Source of the DNA: Methylobacterium sp. NEAU K
GTDB lineage: Bacteria; Pseudomonadota; Alphaproteobacteria; Rhizobiales; Beijerinckiaceae
Direction of reading: 5' to 3'
Length of the DNA: 64,000 nucleotides
NCBI RefSeq assembly: GCF_030700285.1
Contig: NZ_JAUYZJ010000005.1
Coordinates: forward strand, 1 to 64,000
In this document: positions 1-9,380 of the stretch, piece after piece
Layout of the letters: the number at the start of each line of letters is the position of its first letter
Position numbering within the stretch: the stretch's first letter is position 1
Notes under the pieces: model-generated
What the model saw: the letters and a program-made list of their open reading frames with translations, nothing else
What the model was told of the DNA's origin: nothing
The model's database searches: none
Made by a program: the position numbers and the translations under genes

Positions 1-923
1 CGCAGGCCGTCTTCGAGGCCGATCTCCGGCCGCCACCCCATGGCGGTGAGGCGCGACACGTCCATCAGCTTGCGCGGTGTCCCGTCCGGCTTCGTCGCGT
101 CGAACTCCAGGCGGCCCGCGTAGCCGATCACACGTGCCAGCGCCTCAGCCAGTTCGCGGATGGTGCAATCCGCGCCGGTGCCGACGTTGATATGCGACAG
201 GTCCGGCCGGGTGTTGGCCGCGTAGACCGCGTCGTCCATCCCCATCACGAACACGCTGGCCCGGGCCATGTCGTCAACGTGCAGGAACTCGCGCATCGCA
301 CGGCCTGTGCCCCAGACCGTGACGCTCGGTCGGCCCTCGTCCTTCGCCTCGTGCAGGCGGCGCATCAGAGCCGGCAGGACGTGGGCGTTCTCGGGATGGA
401 AGTTGTCGTTCGGCCCGTACAGGTTGGTCGGCATGACGCTGCGGTAGCGTCGCCCGTATTGCCGGTTGTAGCTCTCGCACATCTTGATCCCGGCGATCTT
501 GGCGATGGCGTAGGGCTCGTTGGTCGGCTCCAGAAGCCCGGTCAGCAGCGCGTCCTCGCGCATCGGCTGCGCCGCAAGCTTCGGGTAGATGCACGACGAC
601 CCCAGGAACAGCAGCCGGTCGACATCGGCCACGTGCGCGGCGTGAATGAGGTTCGCCTGGATCAGCAGGTTCTCGTGGATGAACTCCGCCGGGTAGGTGT
701 TGTTGGCGTGGATGCCGCCGACCTTGGCAGCAGCAAGGTAGACCTGGTCGATGCGCTGGTCGGCGAAGAACCGGCGGACCGCGGCCTGATCGAGCAGGTC
801 GAGCGCCTGCCGGTCCGCCGTGAGGATCCGCTCATGGCCGAGCGCGCGCAAGCGACGCACGATCGCTGAGCCGACCATTCCGCGGTGGCCCGCCACGAAG
901 ATGGTCCTGTCCCGACCGCCCAT
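1..923 (-). CDS. fcl: GDP-L-fucose synthase, 3' end cut by window edge
   Basis: Converts GDP-4-keto-6-deoxymannose to GDP-L-fucose (epimerase and NADPH reductase steps), a nucleotide-sugar precursor for exopolysaccharide or LPS. Reading leftwards from ATG at 923 gives 307 codons before the edge, so only about the last ten residues are missing. It is an extended short-chain dehydrogenase: the nucleotide-binding turn GHRGMVGS is at residues 12-19, GSSCIYP at 108-114 holds the catalytic serine, and YAIAK at 138-142 holds the Tyr/Lys pair. These fall within two residues of the Escherichia coli enzyme's positions. A GDP-mannose dehydratase gene often accompanies it but would lie outside the window. 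Confidence 0.93.
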   Translation of the reverse strand, partial: MGGRDRTIFVAGHRGMVGSAIVRRLRALGHERILTADRQALDLLDQAAVRRFFADQRIDQVYLAAAKVGGIHANNTYPAEFIHENLLIQANLIHAAHVADVDRLLFLGSSCIYPKLAAQPMREDALLTGLLEPTNEPYAIAKIAGIKMCESYNRQYGRRYRSVMPTNLYGPNDNFHPENAHVLPALMRRLHEAKDEGRPSVTVWGTGRAMREFLHVDDMARASVFVMGMDDAVYAANTRPDLSHINVGTGADCTIRELAEALARVIGYAGRLEFDATKPDGTPRKLMDVSRLTAMGWRPEIGLEDGL

Positions 924-1370
924 CACACGCCCATTCCCTGCGGCAAGCTCGCTCGCCCGGTTCCTATATCCCTGTTCCGAGCGATATCGCCGCCGAAACA
1001 CGCGTTTTCTGAGGCGAATTGCGCCGCTGCAACGGAGCGGGCGAAGCTGCGTGGTTGCGCGCGGTTCGACGGTACCACGTGGCCCGGAATCCCCGGCACC
1101 GGCATCAGCAACGGGAGTCTCTGCGGCATCGTCGCGCCCCTCCTTTGGTCGAGGATCCCGCGCCTCGGCAGCCGCCTCGATTCGGTGTAGCCGCGGTCCG
1201 GCGGGTAAGACGGATGTCAGGTGCAGAGTCCCGCCGCGGTGACGCGCAGGAACGCGCGCCGGCAGGGCGGTATCGCGGTCGCCGCGGCATGTGGCATCCG
1301 CGTCTCTGCGTGTCGCGCCGGCACGTTCTGCGGCGCATTGCACCGGCGATGCGCGGCTGTCGTTTCGGCC
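924..1370. other. Non-coding stretch between fcl and crtI
   Basis: About 450 bases separate the divergent fcl and crtI genes. All frames here give only short arginine-rich translations typical of GC-rich shadows, with no recognisable domain or good ribosome site. Apart from the crtI promoter region at its right end I see no structured element. The start of fcl must be driven from the left part of this stretch, but no clear -35/-10 pair stands out. Confidence 0.5.
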
Positions 1371-1398
1371 TTGCGCTACGGGGAAACCTAGCCATAGT
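1371..1398 (+). promoter_or_regulatory. Candidate sigma-70-like promoter of crtI
   Basis: TTGCGC at 1371-1376 and CATAGT at 1393-1398 are separated by 16 bases, an acceptable -35/-10 pair. The -10 overlaps the start of the PpsR-type palindrome, the usual arrangement for repression of bch/crt promoters. The call is by eye and not verified. Confidence 0.4.
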
Positions 1399-1416
1399 GT
1401 CAAGTAATGCTGACAC
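1397..1416. promoter_or_regulatory. CrtJ/PpsR-type operator before crtI
   Basis: The palindrome GTGTC-N10-GACAC contains TGT (1398-1400), twelve bases and ACA (1413-1415), the CrtJ/PpsR consensus. The same 20-base format recurs at 27147-27166 and 29251-29270 in front of other photosynthesis genes. The first in-frame ATG of crtI (1407) lies inside this site. Confidence 0.8.
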
Positions 1417-2930
1417 TCGCGGTTGATCATTTGGAGAGGCAAGGGGCTGACCGGCGACCACATGCCGTGGTTGTGGGCTCGGGCTTCGGCGGCCTCGCTG
1501 CCGCGGTCCGGCTCGGGGCGCGGGGTTACCGTGTCACCGTGCTGGAGCGTCTGGAGCAGCCGGGCGGCCGAGCGCGGGTCCACCGGCAGGACGGTTTCAC
1601 CTTCGATGCCGGGCCGACCATCGTCACCGCCCCGCACCTGTTCGAGGAGTTGTGGCAGATCGCGGGCCGCCGGCTCTCCGATGACGTGGATCTGGTGCCG
1701 ATCGATCCGTTCTACCGGATCCGCTTCGCCGATGGCGCGACCTTCGAGTACAGCGGCGATCCGGACCGGATGCGCGCCGAAGTGGCGCGCTTCGCCCCCG
1801 AGGACGTCGCGGGCTACGAACGCTTCATGGATCACAGCCGCGCGGTCTGCCGCATCGGCTTCGAGCAACTCGGGCATGTGCCTTTCGGCAGCATCGGATC
1901 GATGCTGAAGATCGCCCCGGATCTGCTGCGCCTGTCCGGGCACCGGTCGGTCCACGACGTGGTCGCCCGCTTCGTCCGCGACGAGCGCCTGCGCACCGTC
2001 TTCAGCTTCCACCCGCTGCTGATCGGCGGCAACCCGTTCCGGGCGAGCGCGATCTACTGCCTGATCGCCGATCTGGAGCGGCGCTGGGGCGTCCACTTCG
2101 CGATGGGCGGGACCGGCCGGCTGGTGGACGGGCTGGTGCGGCTGATCCGGGGCCAGGGCGGTCGAGTCCGCCTCGGCGTCGAGGTCGACCGCATCCGTGT
2201 CGAGGGTGGGGCGGCGACCGGCGTCGAACTCGTGGGCGGCGAGACGATCGCGGCCGACCTGGTGGTCTCCAACGCCGATTCGGCGGTCACGCATGCGCAA
2301 CTCCTGCCGAAGCCGCGGCGCTGGAGCCCCGGGCGGCTCCGGCGCGCGCGGTCCTCGATGGGGCTGTTCGTCTGGTATTTCGGCACGAAGCGGCGCTATC
2401 CGGATGTCGCCCACCACACGATCCTGCTCGGGCCGCGCTACCGGGAGCTGCTCGCCGACATCTTCGATCGAAAGATGCTGGCAGAGGATGCGAGCCTCTA
2501 TCTACATCGGCCCACCGCCACGGACTTGAGTCTCGCGCCGCCCGGATGCGACGCCTTCTACGTGCTGGCGCCGGTTCCGAATCTGGCGGGCGGCCAGGAC
2601 TGGGGCACGCTCGCCGAGCCCTACCGGCGTCGGATCGCCCGGATGCTTGAGACGAGCGTCCTGCCCGGGCTGTCCGACGCCATCGTCACGTCCAAGGTGA
2701 CGACCCCGCAGGAATTCCAGGACGATTTCCTGAGCTACCGCGGCTCCGGCTTCGGCCTGGAGCCGGTGCTGACGCAGTCCGCGTGGTTCCGGCCGCACAA
2801 CCGGTCGAGAGACGTGCGCAACCTCTACTTGGTCGGCGCCGGCACGCATCCCGGGGCGGGTCTGCCCGGCGTGCTCTCCTCCGCCCGAATCCTCGATCTC
2901 GTGGTTCCGGATGCCCGTGTTCCCGCCTGA
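1407..2930 (+). CDS. crtI: Phytoene desaturase
   Basis: Membrane-associated FAD enzyme that introduces double bonds into phytoene towards lycopene or neurosporene. The 507-residue reading has an N-terminal dinucleotide fold, [17 protein letters not shown], starting near residue 24, then the CrtI-type GGRARV segment. Its C terminus has [19 protein letters not shown], the conserved FAD-proximal signature. It overlaps crtB by 20 bases, so the two are one transcript. The start is uncertain: ATG 1407 sits within the PpsR palindrome and would give a nearly leaderless mRNA, while TTG 1431 and GTG 1467 are in-frame alternatives without a well-placed ribosome site. I assign CrtI rather than CrtD from adjacency to crtB and because the crtD-like paralogue at 25563-27104 sits beside crtC. 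Confidence 0.92.
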   Translation: MLTLAVDHLERQGADRRPHAVVVGSGFGGLAAAVRLGARGYRVTVLERLEQPGGRARVHRQDGFTFDAGPTIVTAPHLFEELWQIAGRRLSDDVDLVPIDPFYRIRFADGATFEYSGDPDRMRAEVARFAPEDVAGYERFMDHSRAVCRIGFEQLGHVPFGSIGSMLKIAPDLLRLSGHRSVHDVVARFVRDERLRTVFSFHPLLIGGNPFRASAIYCLIADLERRWGVHFAMGGTGRLVDGLVRLIRGQGGRVRLGVEVDRIRVEGGAATGVELVGGETIAADLVVSNADSAVTHAQLLPKPRRWSPGRLRRARSSMGLFVWYFGTKRRYPDVAHHTILLGPRYRELLADIFDRKMLAEDASLYLHRPTATDLSLAPPGCDAFYVLAPVPNLAGGQDWGTLAEPYRRRIARMLETSVLPGLSDAIVTSKVTTPQEFQDDFLSYRGSGFGLEPVLTQSAWFRPHNRSRDVRNLYLVGAGTHPGAGLPGVLSSARILDLVVPDARVPA

Positions 2931-3981
2931 ATTCGCCGCCGCGGCCGACCGAACTGCCTGCCGGGCCGCGATCCGCGCCGGCTCGAAGAGCTTCTTCGCG
3001 GCCGGTCGACTCCTGCCCGGGGAGGTGCGCGAGGCGGCCTACGGTCTCTACGCCTTCTGCCGCCTCTCGGACGACTTGGTCGACGAGGCCGCAAGTCCCT
3101 CCGACCGGCGGGACGCGGTCGTGCGGCTCGGCGCCCGGGTCGCGCTGGCCTATGCGGGCCGCCCTGCCGACGCGCCGGCGGACCGGGCCTTCGCGGAGAT
3201 CGTCGGCGCCTACGCGATCCCGGAGGCCCTGCCGCGGGCGCTGATCGAGGGCTTCGCCTGGGACGCTGAGGGCCGGCGCTACGCCGACATCGCCGCCCTC
3301 CACGCCTATGCGGCCCGGGTGGCGGGCTCGGTCGGGGCGATGATGGCGCTGATCATGGGCGCGCGCGGCCCCGACGCACTCGCCCGCGCCTGCGACCTCG
3401 GGGCCGCGATGCAGCTCACCAACATCGCCCGCGACGTGGGCGAGGATGCCCGGATGGGCCGGCTCTACCTGCCGCTCGCTTGGATGAGACAGGTCGGGCT
3501 CGACCCGGACGCGTTCCTGGCTGACCCGCGGCCCAGCCCGGCGCTCGCCGAAGTCGTCGCCCGCCTGCTCGCGGAGGCCGACAGGCTGTATGCGCGCGCC
3601 GAGAACGGCATCGCGGCGCTGCCGCCCCGCTGCCGCCCGGCGATTCGCGCCGCAGCCCTGATCTATGGAGAGATTGGGCGCGTCGTCGCGGCGCACGGGC
3701 ACGATTCGGTCAGTTGCCGCGCCCGAGTCGGGACCGCCCGAAAGCTGGCGCTTATCGGCCGCGCGGCACGGCCGTTGGCATCGGAGTCCATCCGCTCCGC
3801 GCCCGCGCTGCCACAGGTCGCGTTCCTGATCGAGGCCGTCCTGGGCCATCCGCCCGTCCCGGCGCACCGGCAATCCGCCTTGCGGCCCTGGTGGGACGTG
3901 GGTGGCCGGGTCGTGCACGTGCTCGACCTGATCGAGCGGCTGCGCGAGCGCGAGACGTTCGGCCGTTCCGCGCCGTCGTGA
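2911..3981 (+). CDS. crtB: Phytoene synthase
   Basis: Condenses two geranylgeranyl diphosphates to phytoene, the first committed carotenoid step. The 356 residues show the two Mg-diphosphate motifs of the squalene/phytoene synthase family: CRLSDDLVDEA around residues 50-60 and QLTNIARDVGEDARMGRLYL near 168-187. GSKSFFAAGRLLP precedes them, as is usual. The ATG lies inside the crtI coding end, giving a 20-base overlap and probable translational coupling. Length is slightly above the usual 300-345, from an extended C terminus. A small membrane ORF follows after 10 bases. Confidence 0.94.
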   Translation: MPVFPPEFAAAADRTACRAAIRAGSKSFFAAGRLLPGEVREAAYGLYAFCRLSDDLVDEAASPSDRRDAVVRLGARVALAYAGRPADAPADRAFAEIVGAYAIPEALPRALIEGFAWDAEGRRYADIAALHAYAARVAGSVGAMMALIMGARGPDALARACDLGAAMQLTNIARDVGEDARMGRLYLPLAWMRQVGLDPDAFLADPRPSPALAEVVARLLAEADRLYARAENGIAALPPRCRPAIRAAALIYGEIGRVVAAHGHDSVSCRARVGTARKLALIGRAARPLASESIRSAPALPQVAFLIEAVLGHPPVPAHRQSALRPWWDVGGRVVHVLDLIERLRERETFGRSAPS

Positions 3982-3991
3982 CAGCAACGGG

Positions 3992-4126
3992 ATGAGCGAT
4001 CGCCTGTTTGCGGCCTTCGATATCGGCCTCGCCTTCGCCCTGGCGCTGGGGCTCGGCCTCTGGCAGCTCGTAGCGGTCCGCCGCAGCATTCGCCGCGATC
4101 GGACCCGCAAAGACGGGTCCGAGTGA
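3992..4126 (+). CDS. Small single-helix membrane protein, 44 aa
   Basis: Starts with ATG ten bases after the crtB stop and encodes 44 residues. A hydrophobic stretch, IGLAFALALGLGLWQLVAV, at about residues 11-29 is followed by an arginine/lysine-rich tail (RRSIRRDRTRKDG), predicting a helix with a positively charged cytoplasmic end. Function is unknown. Its position at the end of crtIB suggests co-expression with carotenoid synthesis. Too short for statistical support, but topology, spacing and reading-frame integrity argue for a gene. Confidence 0.55.
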   Translation: MSDRLFAAFDIGLAFALALGLGLWQLVAVRRSIRRDRTRKDGSE

Positions 4127-4151
4127 GAGCCCGCAGCGGCGATCGTCCCGT

Positions 4152-5075
4152 CTATTGCAGATGCCGCGCGTAGGTTTCGCCGGCCGCATCCTTCAGCACG
4201 GCGCCGGCCTCCCGGCCGATCCGCTCCGCCTCCGAGGCCGGTCCCTGGCGGGAGACCGCCCAGTGGCGGCTGCCGTCCGGCAGGAACAGGAGCCCGTCGA
4301 GCGTGAGGACCTCGTCCTCGATCCGCGCCAGGGCCGCGATCGGCGTCCGGCAGGAGCCGTCGAGTTCGGCGAGCAGCGCCCGCTCGGCGGCGATCGCCGT
4401 GGTGGTGCGGGTGCAGGCGATGGGCGCCAGCAGGTCGCGGATCGCGGTGTCGTCCGACCGGCACTCGATGCCGAGCGCGCCCTGCGCCACCGCCGGCAGC
4501 ATTTCCTCGACGGAGAGGATGCTGCGCGCCATGCCTTCCAGGCCGAGGCGCTGCAACCCGGCCAGCGCCAGCAGGGTCGCGTCGCACTCGCCGGCCTCCA
4601 GCTTGCGCATCCGCGTATTGGCATTGCCGCGCAGCGGCACGACCTTCAGGTCAGGCCGGTGCATCAGCACCTGAGCGCCCCGCCGAAGCGACGAGGTGCC
4701 GACCCGCGCTCCCTCGGGCAGCCCGGCGAGCCCGTCCGCGTGCGGCGACAGGAACGCGTCGCGCGGGTCGTCGCGCTCCAGGATGCAGGCGATGGCCAGG
4801 CCGTCCGGGAGCCAGGTCTCCACGTCCTTCATGGAGTGCACCGCGACGTCGACCTCGCCGGCGAACAGGGCCTGCTCGAGTTCCTTGGTGAACAGCCCTT
4901 TGCCGCCGATCTCGGAGAGCGGCCGGTCGAGGATCTTGTCGGCTACCGTGGTGACGACCACCAGCTCGGCCTCCAGACCCGGATTGGCCGCCACGATCCG
5001 GTCGCGCACCATCCCGGTCTGGGCGAGCGCCATCGGACTGCCGCGGGTTCCGATGCGCAGGGGACGATTCAGCAT
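4152..5075 (-). CDS. hemC: Porphobilinogen deaminase (hydroxymethylbilane synthase)
   Basis: Cytosolic enzyme polymerising four porphobilinogens to hydroxymethylbilane, feeding heme, cobalamin and bacteriochlorophyll. The 307-residue protein begins LRIGTRGSPMALAQT. It contains SMKD (81-84, with catalytic Asp84), GTSSLRR (127-133) and the dipyrromethane-cofactor cysteine in LDGSCRTPIA (Cys242). All hallmark residues are intact. It is convergent with crtIB and divergent from the phosphoesterase gene, so it has its own promoter between 5076 and 5274. Location beside crtIB fits a tetrapyrrole/carotenoid neighbourhood. Confidence 0.96.
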   Translation of the reverse strand: MLNRPLRIGTRGSPMALAQTGMVRDRIVAANPGLEAELVVVTTVADKILDRPLSEIGGKGLFTKELEQALFAGEVDVAVHSMKDVETWLPDGLAIACILERDDPRDAFLSPHADGLAGLPEGARVGTSSLRRGAQVLMHRPDLKVVPLRGNANTRMRKLEAGECDATLLALAGLQRLGLEGMARSILSVEEMLPAVAQGALGIECRSDDTAIRDLLAPIACTRTTTAIAAERALLAELDGSCRTPIAALARIEDEVLTLDGLLFLPDGSRHWAVSRQGPASEAERIGREAGAVLKDAAGETYARHLQ

Positions 5076-5274
5076 CTGTTTCCGGATATCTTCTACTGCG
5101 TTGTCCAGATCTTATAGCCTTCCCGCCGTCGCAGGCCATCGTCCGACGCGGGATTCAGGCTTTACGAACCGGACTCGTGTCAGGCTGACGCAGGATTCGG
5201 CACCGCCCCGGTTTCGCCGGACTGCGACCCTAGCGGCTTCCCGACCTGATACCGCAATCTACGGACCCATCGCG

Positions 5275-6195
5275 ATGCTGATTCTGCCGAGCCGCCGGCA
5301 GTTCCTGACCGGCCTCGGCGCCGGCGCGGGCTTGGCGGCCGCCACGGGCGCCTACGCCTTCGACGTCGAGCCGATGCACCGGCTCGTGGTGACGTCCTAC
5401 ACGCCGAACTTGCCGCGCTGGGACCCGGCCCTGCGCCTGCGCGTGGCGGTGCTGGCGGATTTTCACATCTGCGAGCCGTTCATGCCGTTCGACCGGGTGG
5501 CGGAGATCGTCGACGCGACCAACGCGCAGAAGCCCGACCTCGTGCTGCTGCTCGGTGATTATCCGGCGGGCAGGATCGCATGGCGCAAGCTGCCGCTCGG
5601 CCAGTTCGCCCGTATGGTGGAGGAACTGAAGGCGCCCCTGGGCATCCACGCGATCCTGGGCAACCACGATTGGTGGGAGGACCACGCCGTGCAGGCCTCC
5701 CGCAGCGGGCCGCCCGAGGTCAAGCGCCTGCTGGAGGCGCGCGGAATCCCGGTCATGGAAAACCAGAGCCTGCGGCTGGTGAAGGACGGTAGGCCGTTCT
5801 GGCTCGCGGGGCTGGCCGACCAGCAGCCGTTCTTGGACGCCTGGGCGGATTACAGCCTCGCCGACCTTCCGGCCACGCTGGGCACGATCACCGATGATGC
5901 GCCGGTGATCCTGATGGCGCACGAGCCCGACATCTTCGTCGACGTGCCCGAGCGGGTCTCGCTCACGCTCGCTGGCCATACCCATGGCGGCCAGGTCCGG
6001 CTGTTCGGGCGCGCGCCCGCGATCCGGAAGGTTCGCGGCCACGATTATTCCTATGGGCATATCGTCCAGGACGGCCGCCACATGATCGTGTCCGGGGGCT
6101 TCGGCATGAGTCGGATCCCGGTCCGATTCGGAGTCCCGCCCGAGATCGTGATGCTGGACCTGGGTGGGACGGGACCGGCCGGCGTCTCAGCCTGA
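5275..6195 (+). CDS. Tat-exported metallophosphoesterase
   Basis: Calcineurin-like phosphoesterase of the YkuE/YaeI type, predicted to be exported through the Tat pathway. From ATG 5275 it has 306 residues. An N-terminal SRRQFL twin-arginine motif (6-11) and a hydrophobic Gly/Ala stretch end near residue 28. The dimetal motifs follow in order: ADFH (61-64), LGDY (93-96), GNHD (129-132), MAHEPD, and GHTHGGQ near residue 240. Family members act on phosphomono- or diesters and some on UDP-linked lipid A precursors; the substrate here is unknown. The reading frame stays open well upstream, but the Tat motif fixes the start. Confidence 0.88.
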   Translation: MLILPSRRQFLTGLGAGAGLAAATGAYAFDVEPMHRLVVTSYTPNLPRWDPALRLRVAVLADFHICEPFMPFDRVAEIVDATNAQKPDLVLLLGDYPAGRIAWRKLPLGQFARMVEELKAPLGIHAILGNHDWWEDHAVQASRSGPPEVKRLLEARGIPVMENQSLRLVKDGRPFWLAGLADQQPFLDAWADYSLADLPATLGTITDDAPVILMAHEPDIFVDVPERVSLTLAGHTHGGQVRLFGRAPAIRKVRGHDYSYGHIVQDGRHMIVSGGFGMSRIPVRFGVPPEIVMLDLGGTGPAGVSA

Positions 6196-6530
6196 TCCGT
6201 CGGTGCCGCGCCCGGCGATCGTACATCCTGTACGGCATCGCTCGCGGCGAAGGTCACCGCCGTATAGCAGCTCCCGTCGCTTCGAGCGCCGTCCCTTGAG
6301 GCGAACCCTCGAGGCGACAGCCTGGGGGGCGATGGTCTGAACGCCGGCAGCTAGGAACGGGTGCGTATCCCCTGCTGCGACCATCATGTCTCGTGATCCG
6401 CCCTTCGCGGCGACATACCCGACCGCCCGGCCCGGCGCCGTGGCCATGACCATCAGGCCGGCATATCCGGATGGTCGCGCCCGAACGCCGCGCCCCTCGT
6501 GGCGGACGTCGCGTGCGCTATGTCTCCGTC
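6196..6530. other. Intergenic stretch, nothing recognised
   Basis: About 335 bases between the phosphoesterase and the secreted protein. Short open frames on both strands have shadow-like composition and no motif. I see no strong hairpin or repeat. Confidence 0.4.
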
Positions 6531-6992
6531 ATGCGCGCGCTTCGACCCCTCCTCGTCTTCGCGGCCCTCGCGGCCAGCCCCGGAATCGCCCAGGCTCAAT
6601 CCTGCGACATGCTCGTCGACAAGGTCACGGCCGAGACCGCGGCCAAGCCCGCCGAGCGCCGCAGCGATTATGCGAGCTTCACCGCCGGGCCGGACACCAC
6701 TCTCACGCTCGCCTGCGGCGCACCCGCCTTGTCCTCGGTCGGCGCACAATTCCACGGCGCGTCGCCGCCGGAGGCCTATTACGACCTGTTCGGCCATGCC
6801 GGACACGCCGTCACAGGCATCGATGCTGCCACCATCTCGGAGGCCGCACACCGCGCCCAGGCCGCCGCCGTGCGGCTGCGACACAGCAATGTCGATCTGG
6901 GCGGTGCCCGGGTCACCTGCTCGGCGATGGTCTCGCCCGACAAGGGGCCGCTGACGCTGTGTGCGGTGATCGAGCACAGCGACCGAAGCTGA
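6531..6992 (+). CDS. Secreted or periplasmic protein of unknown function
   Basis: From ATG 6531 it encodes 153 residues starting with a classical signal peptide: MRALRP, a hydrophobic core LLVFAALAAS, and an alanine-rich cleavage site AQAQS near residue 24. The mature part has three cysteines (SCDML, LACGA, VTCSAM) plus one near the end (LCAVI), compatible with periplasmic disulfides. I do not recognise the family. The frame extends upstream to 6471, but that adds a charged, non-signal N terminus. It is convergent with pccB, 64 bases from its stop. Confidence 0.6.
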   Translation: MRALRPLLVFAALAASPGIAQAQSCDMLVDKVTAETAAKPAERRSDYASFTAGPDTTLTLACGAPALSSVGAQFHGASPPEAYYDLFGHAGHAVTGIDAATISEAAHRAQAAAVRLRHSNVDLGGARVTCSAMVSPDKGPLTLCAVIEHSDRS

Positions 6993-7056
6993 GGCTTGGC
7001 CCCGGTCCCGAGGGCGGGGTCGGGTTCCGCGTCCGTGTGAAGCCCGGAGACCCGTC

Positions 7057-8589
<1,533 letters not shown>

Positions 8590-8734
8590 GTCCGTTTCCG
8601 CCCTTACCCTGCCCGTGCCGCGCGGCCCGGATCATGCCGGGTCCAAGCTTGTGCGTTCACCGATCGAGCGCCCTTAGCACGCGCCTCACGGGTGGCAAAC
8701 CGACGCGCGGATCGAACCTTAGGGGGGAGGAGAA

Positions 8735-8809
8735 TGGTGGACGGTGCAGGGATCGAACCTGCGACCTTTCCCGTGTGAAGGGAACGCACTACCGCTGTGC
8801 TAACCGTCC
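8735..8809 (-). tRNA. tRNA-Val (anticodon CAC)
   Basis: Reading right to left, the acceptor arm GGACGGT (from 8809) pairs fully with ACCGTCC, followed by discriminator A and an encoded CCA at 8735-8737. The anticodon stem TTCCC/GGGAA encloses loop TTCACAC with anticodon CAC, reading GUG valine codons. The T arm GCAGG-TTCGATC-CCTGC is perfect. The cloverleaf was assembled by eye and has no mismatch in the acceptor, anticodon or T stems. Confidence 0.96.
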
Positions 8810-9040
8810 ATACCGGCCTTCCGCTCGTGAGCGGACCGACCGCGATCGCCCAACTAGCGTCGGCGGCGATCGGATGCCGGGCCTTCTAGGGCGGGCCGGG
8901 CCGCAACGTCAAGCACCGAGCGCGCGGTTCCCGGCGCGCGCCCCGAGGTTGACAAGGACGGTCCCGCGGTGCGCTGTGCGGGGATGCACGAGAGGCCCGC
9001 GGGTGACCGGCCCGACAGTGACGTGACGGGGGAGAGCGCA

Positions 9041-9322
9041 ATGCGTGCGGAACGGCCGCGCGTCGCGATCACGTATTGTACCCAGTGCAACTGGCTGCTG
9101 CGCTCCGCCTGGATGGCACAGGAACTGCTCTCGACCTTTCGCGACGACCTCGGCGAAGTGGCCCTCGTTCCCGCCACCGGAGGCACGTTCCGCATCGAGA
9201 TGACGGGGGTGTTGCTCTGGGAGCGGGTTCGCGACGGCGGCTTCCCCGACGTCAAGGCCCTCAAGCAGCGGGTGCGCGACCGCCTCGACCCGGAGCGCGA
9301 TCTCGGTCATATCGACCGGTGA
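9041..9322 (+). CDS. Rdx/SelW-family thioredoxin-fold CxxC protein
   Basis: A 93-residue cytosolic protein starting at ATG 9041 after a GGGGAG ribosome site. The N terminus VAITYCTQCNWLLRSAWMA contains the CxxC (CTQC) redox motif of the Rdx family (SelW/SelT/SelH-like, with Cys in place of selenocysteine). It is followed by the conserved helix, ELLSTF and TGGTFRIEM. Family members are suspected thiol oxidoreductases. An upstream in-frame start at 8969 exists but lacks family similarity. It lies 58 bases before a histidine kinase gene in the same direction and may share its transcript. Confidence 0.85.
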   Translation: MRAERPRVAITYCTQCNWLLRSAWMAQELLSTFRDDLGEVALVPATGGTFRIEMTGVLLWERVRDGGFPDVKALKQRVRDRLDPERDLGHIDR

Positions 9323-9380
9323 TGAAGCGAGGGAACGGCGAGGAGCCCGTGGGGCACCGCGTGCCGGGGACGGGCGCCGC

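Noticed and set aside
2686-4587. 633-aa open frame on the minus strand
   Set aside because: It is antisense to crtI/crtB and in another frame of hemC; the composition is that of a GC-rich shadow.
6187-6453. 88-aa minus-strand frame after the phosphoesterase
   Set aside because: No recognisable domain and no good start; treated as non-coding.
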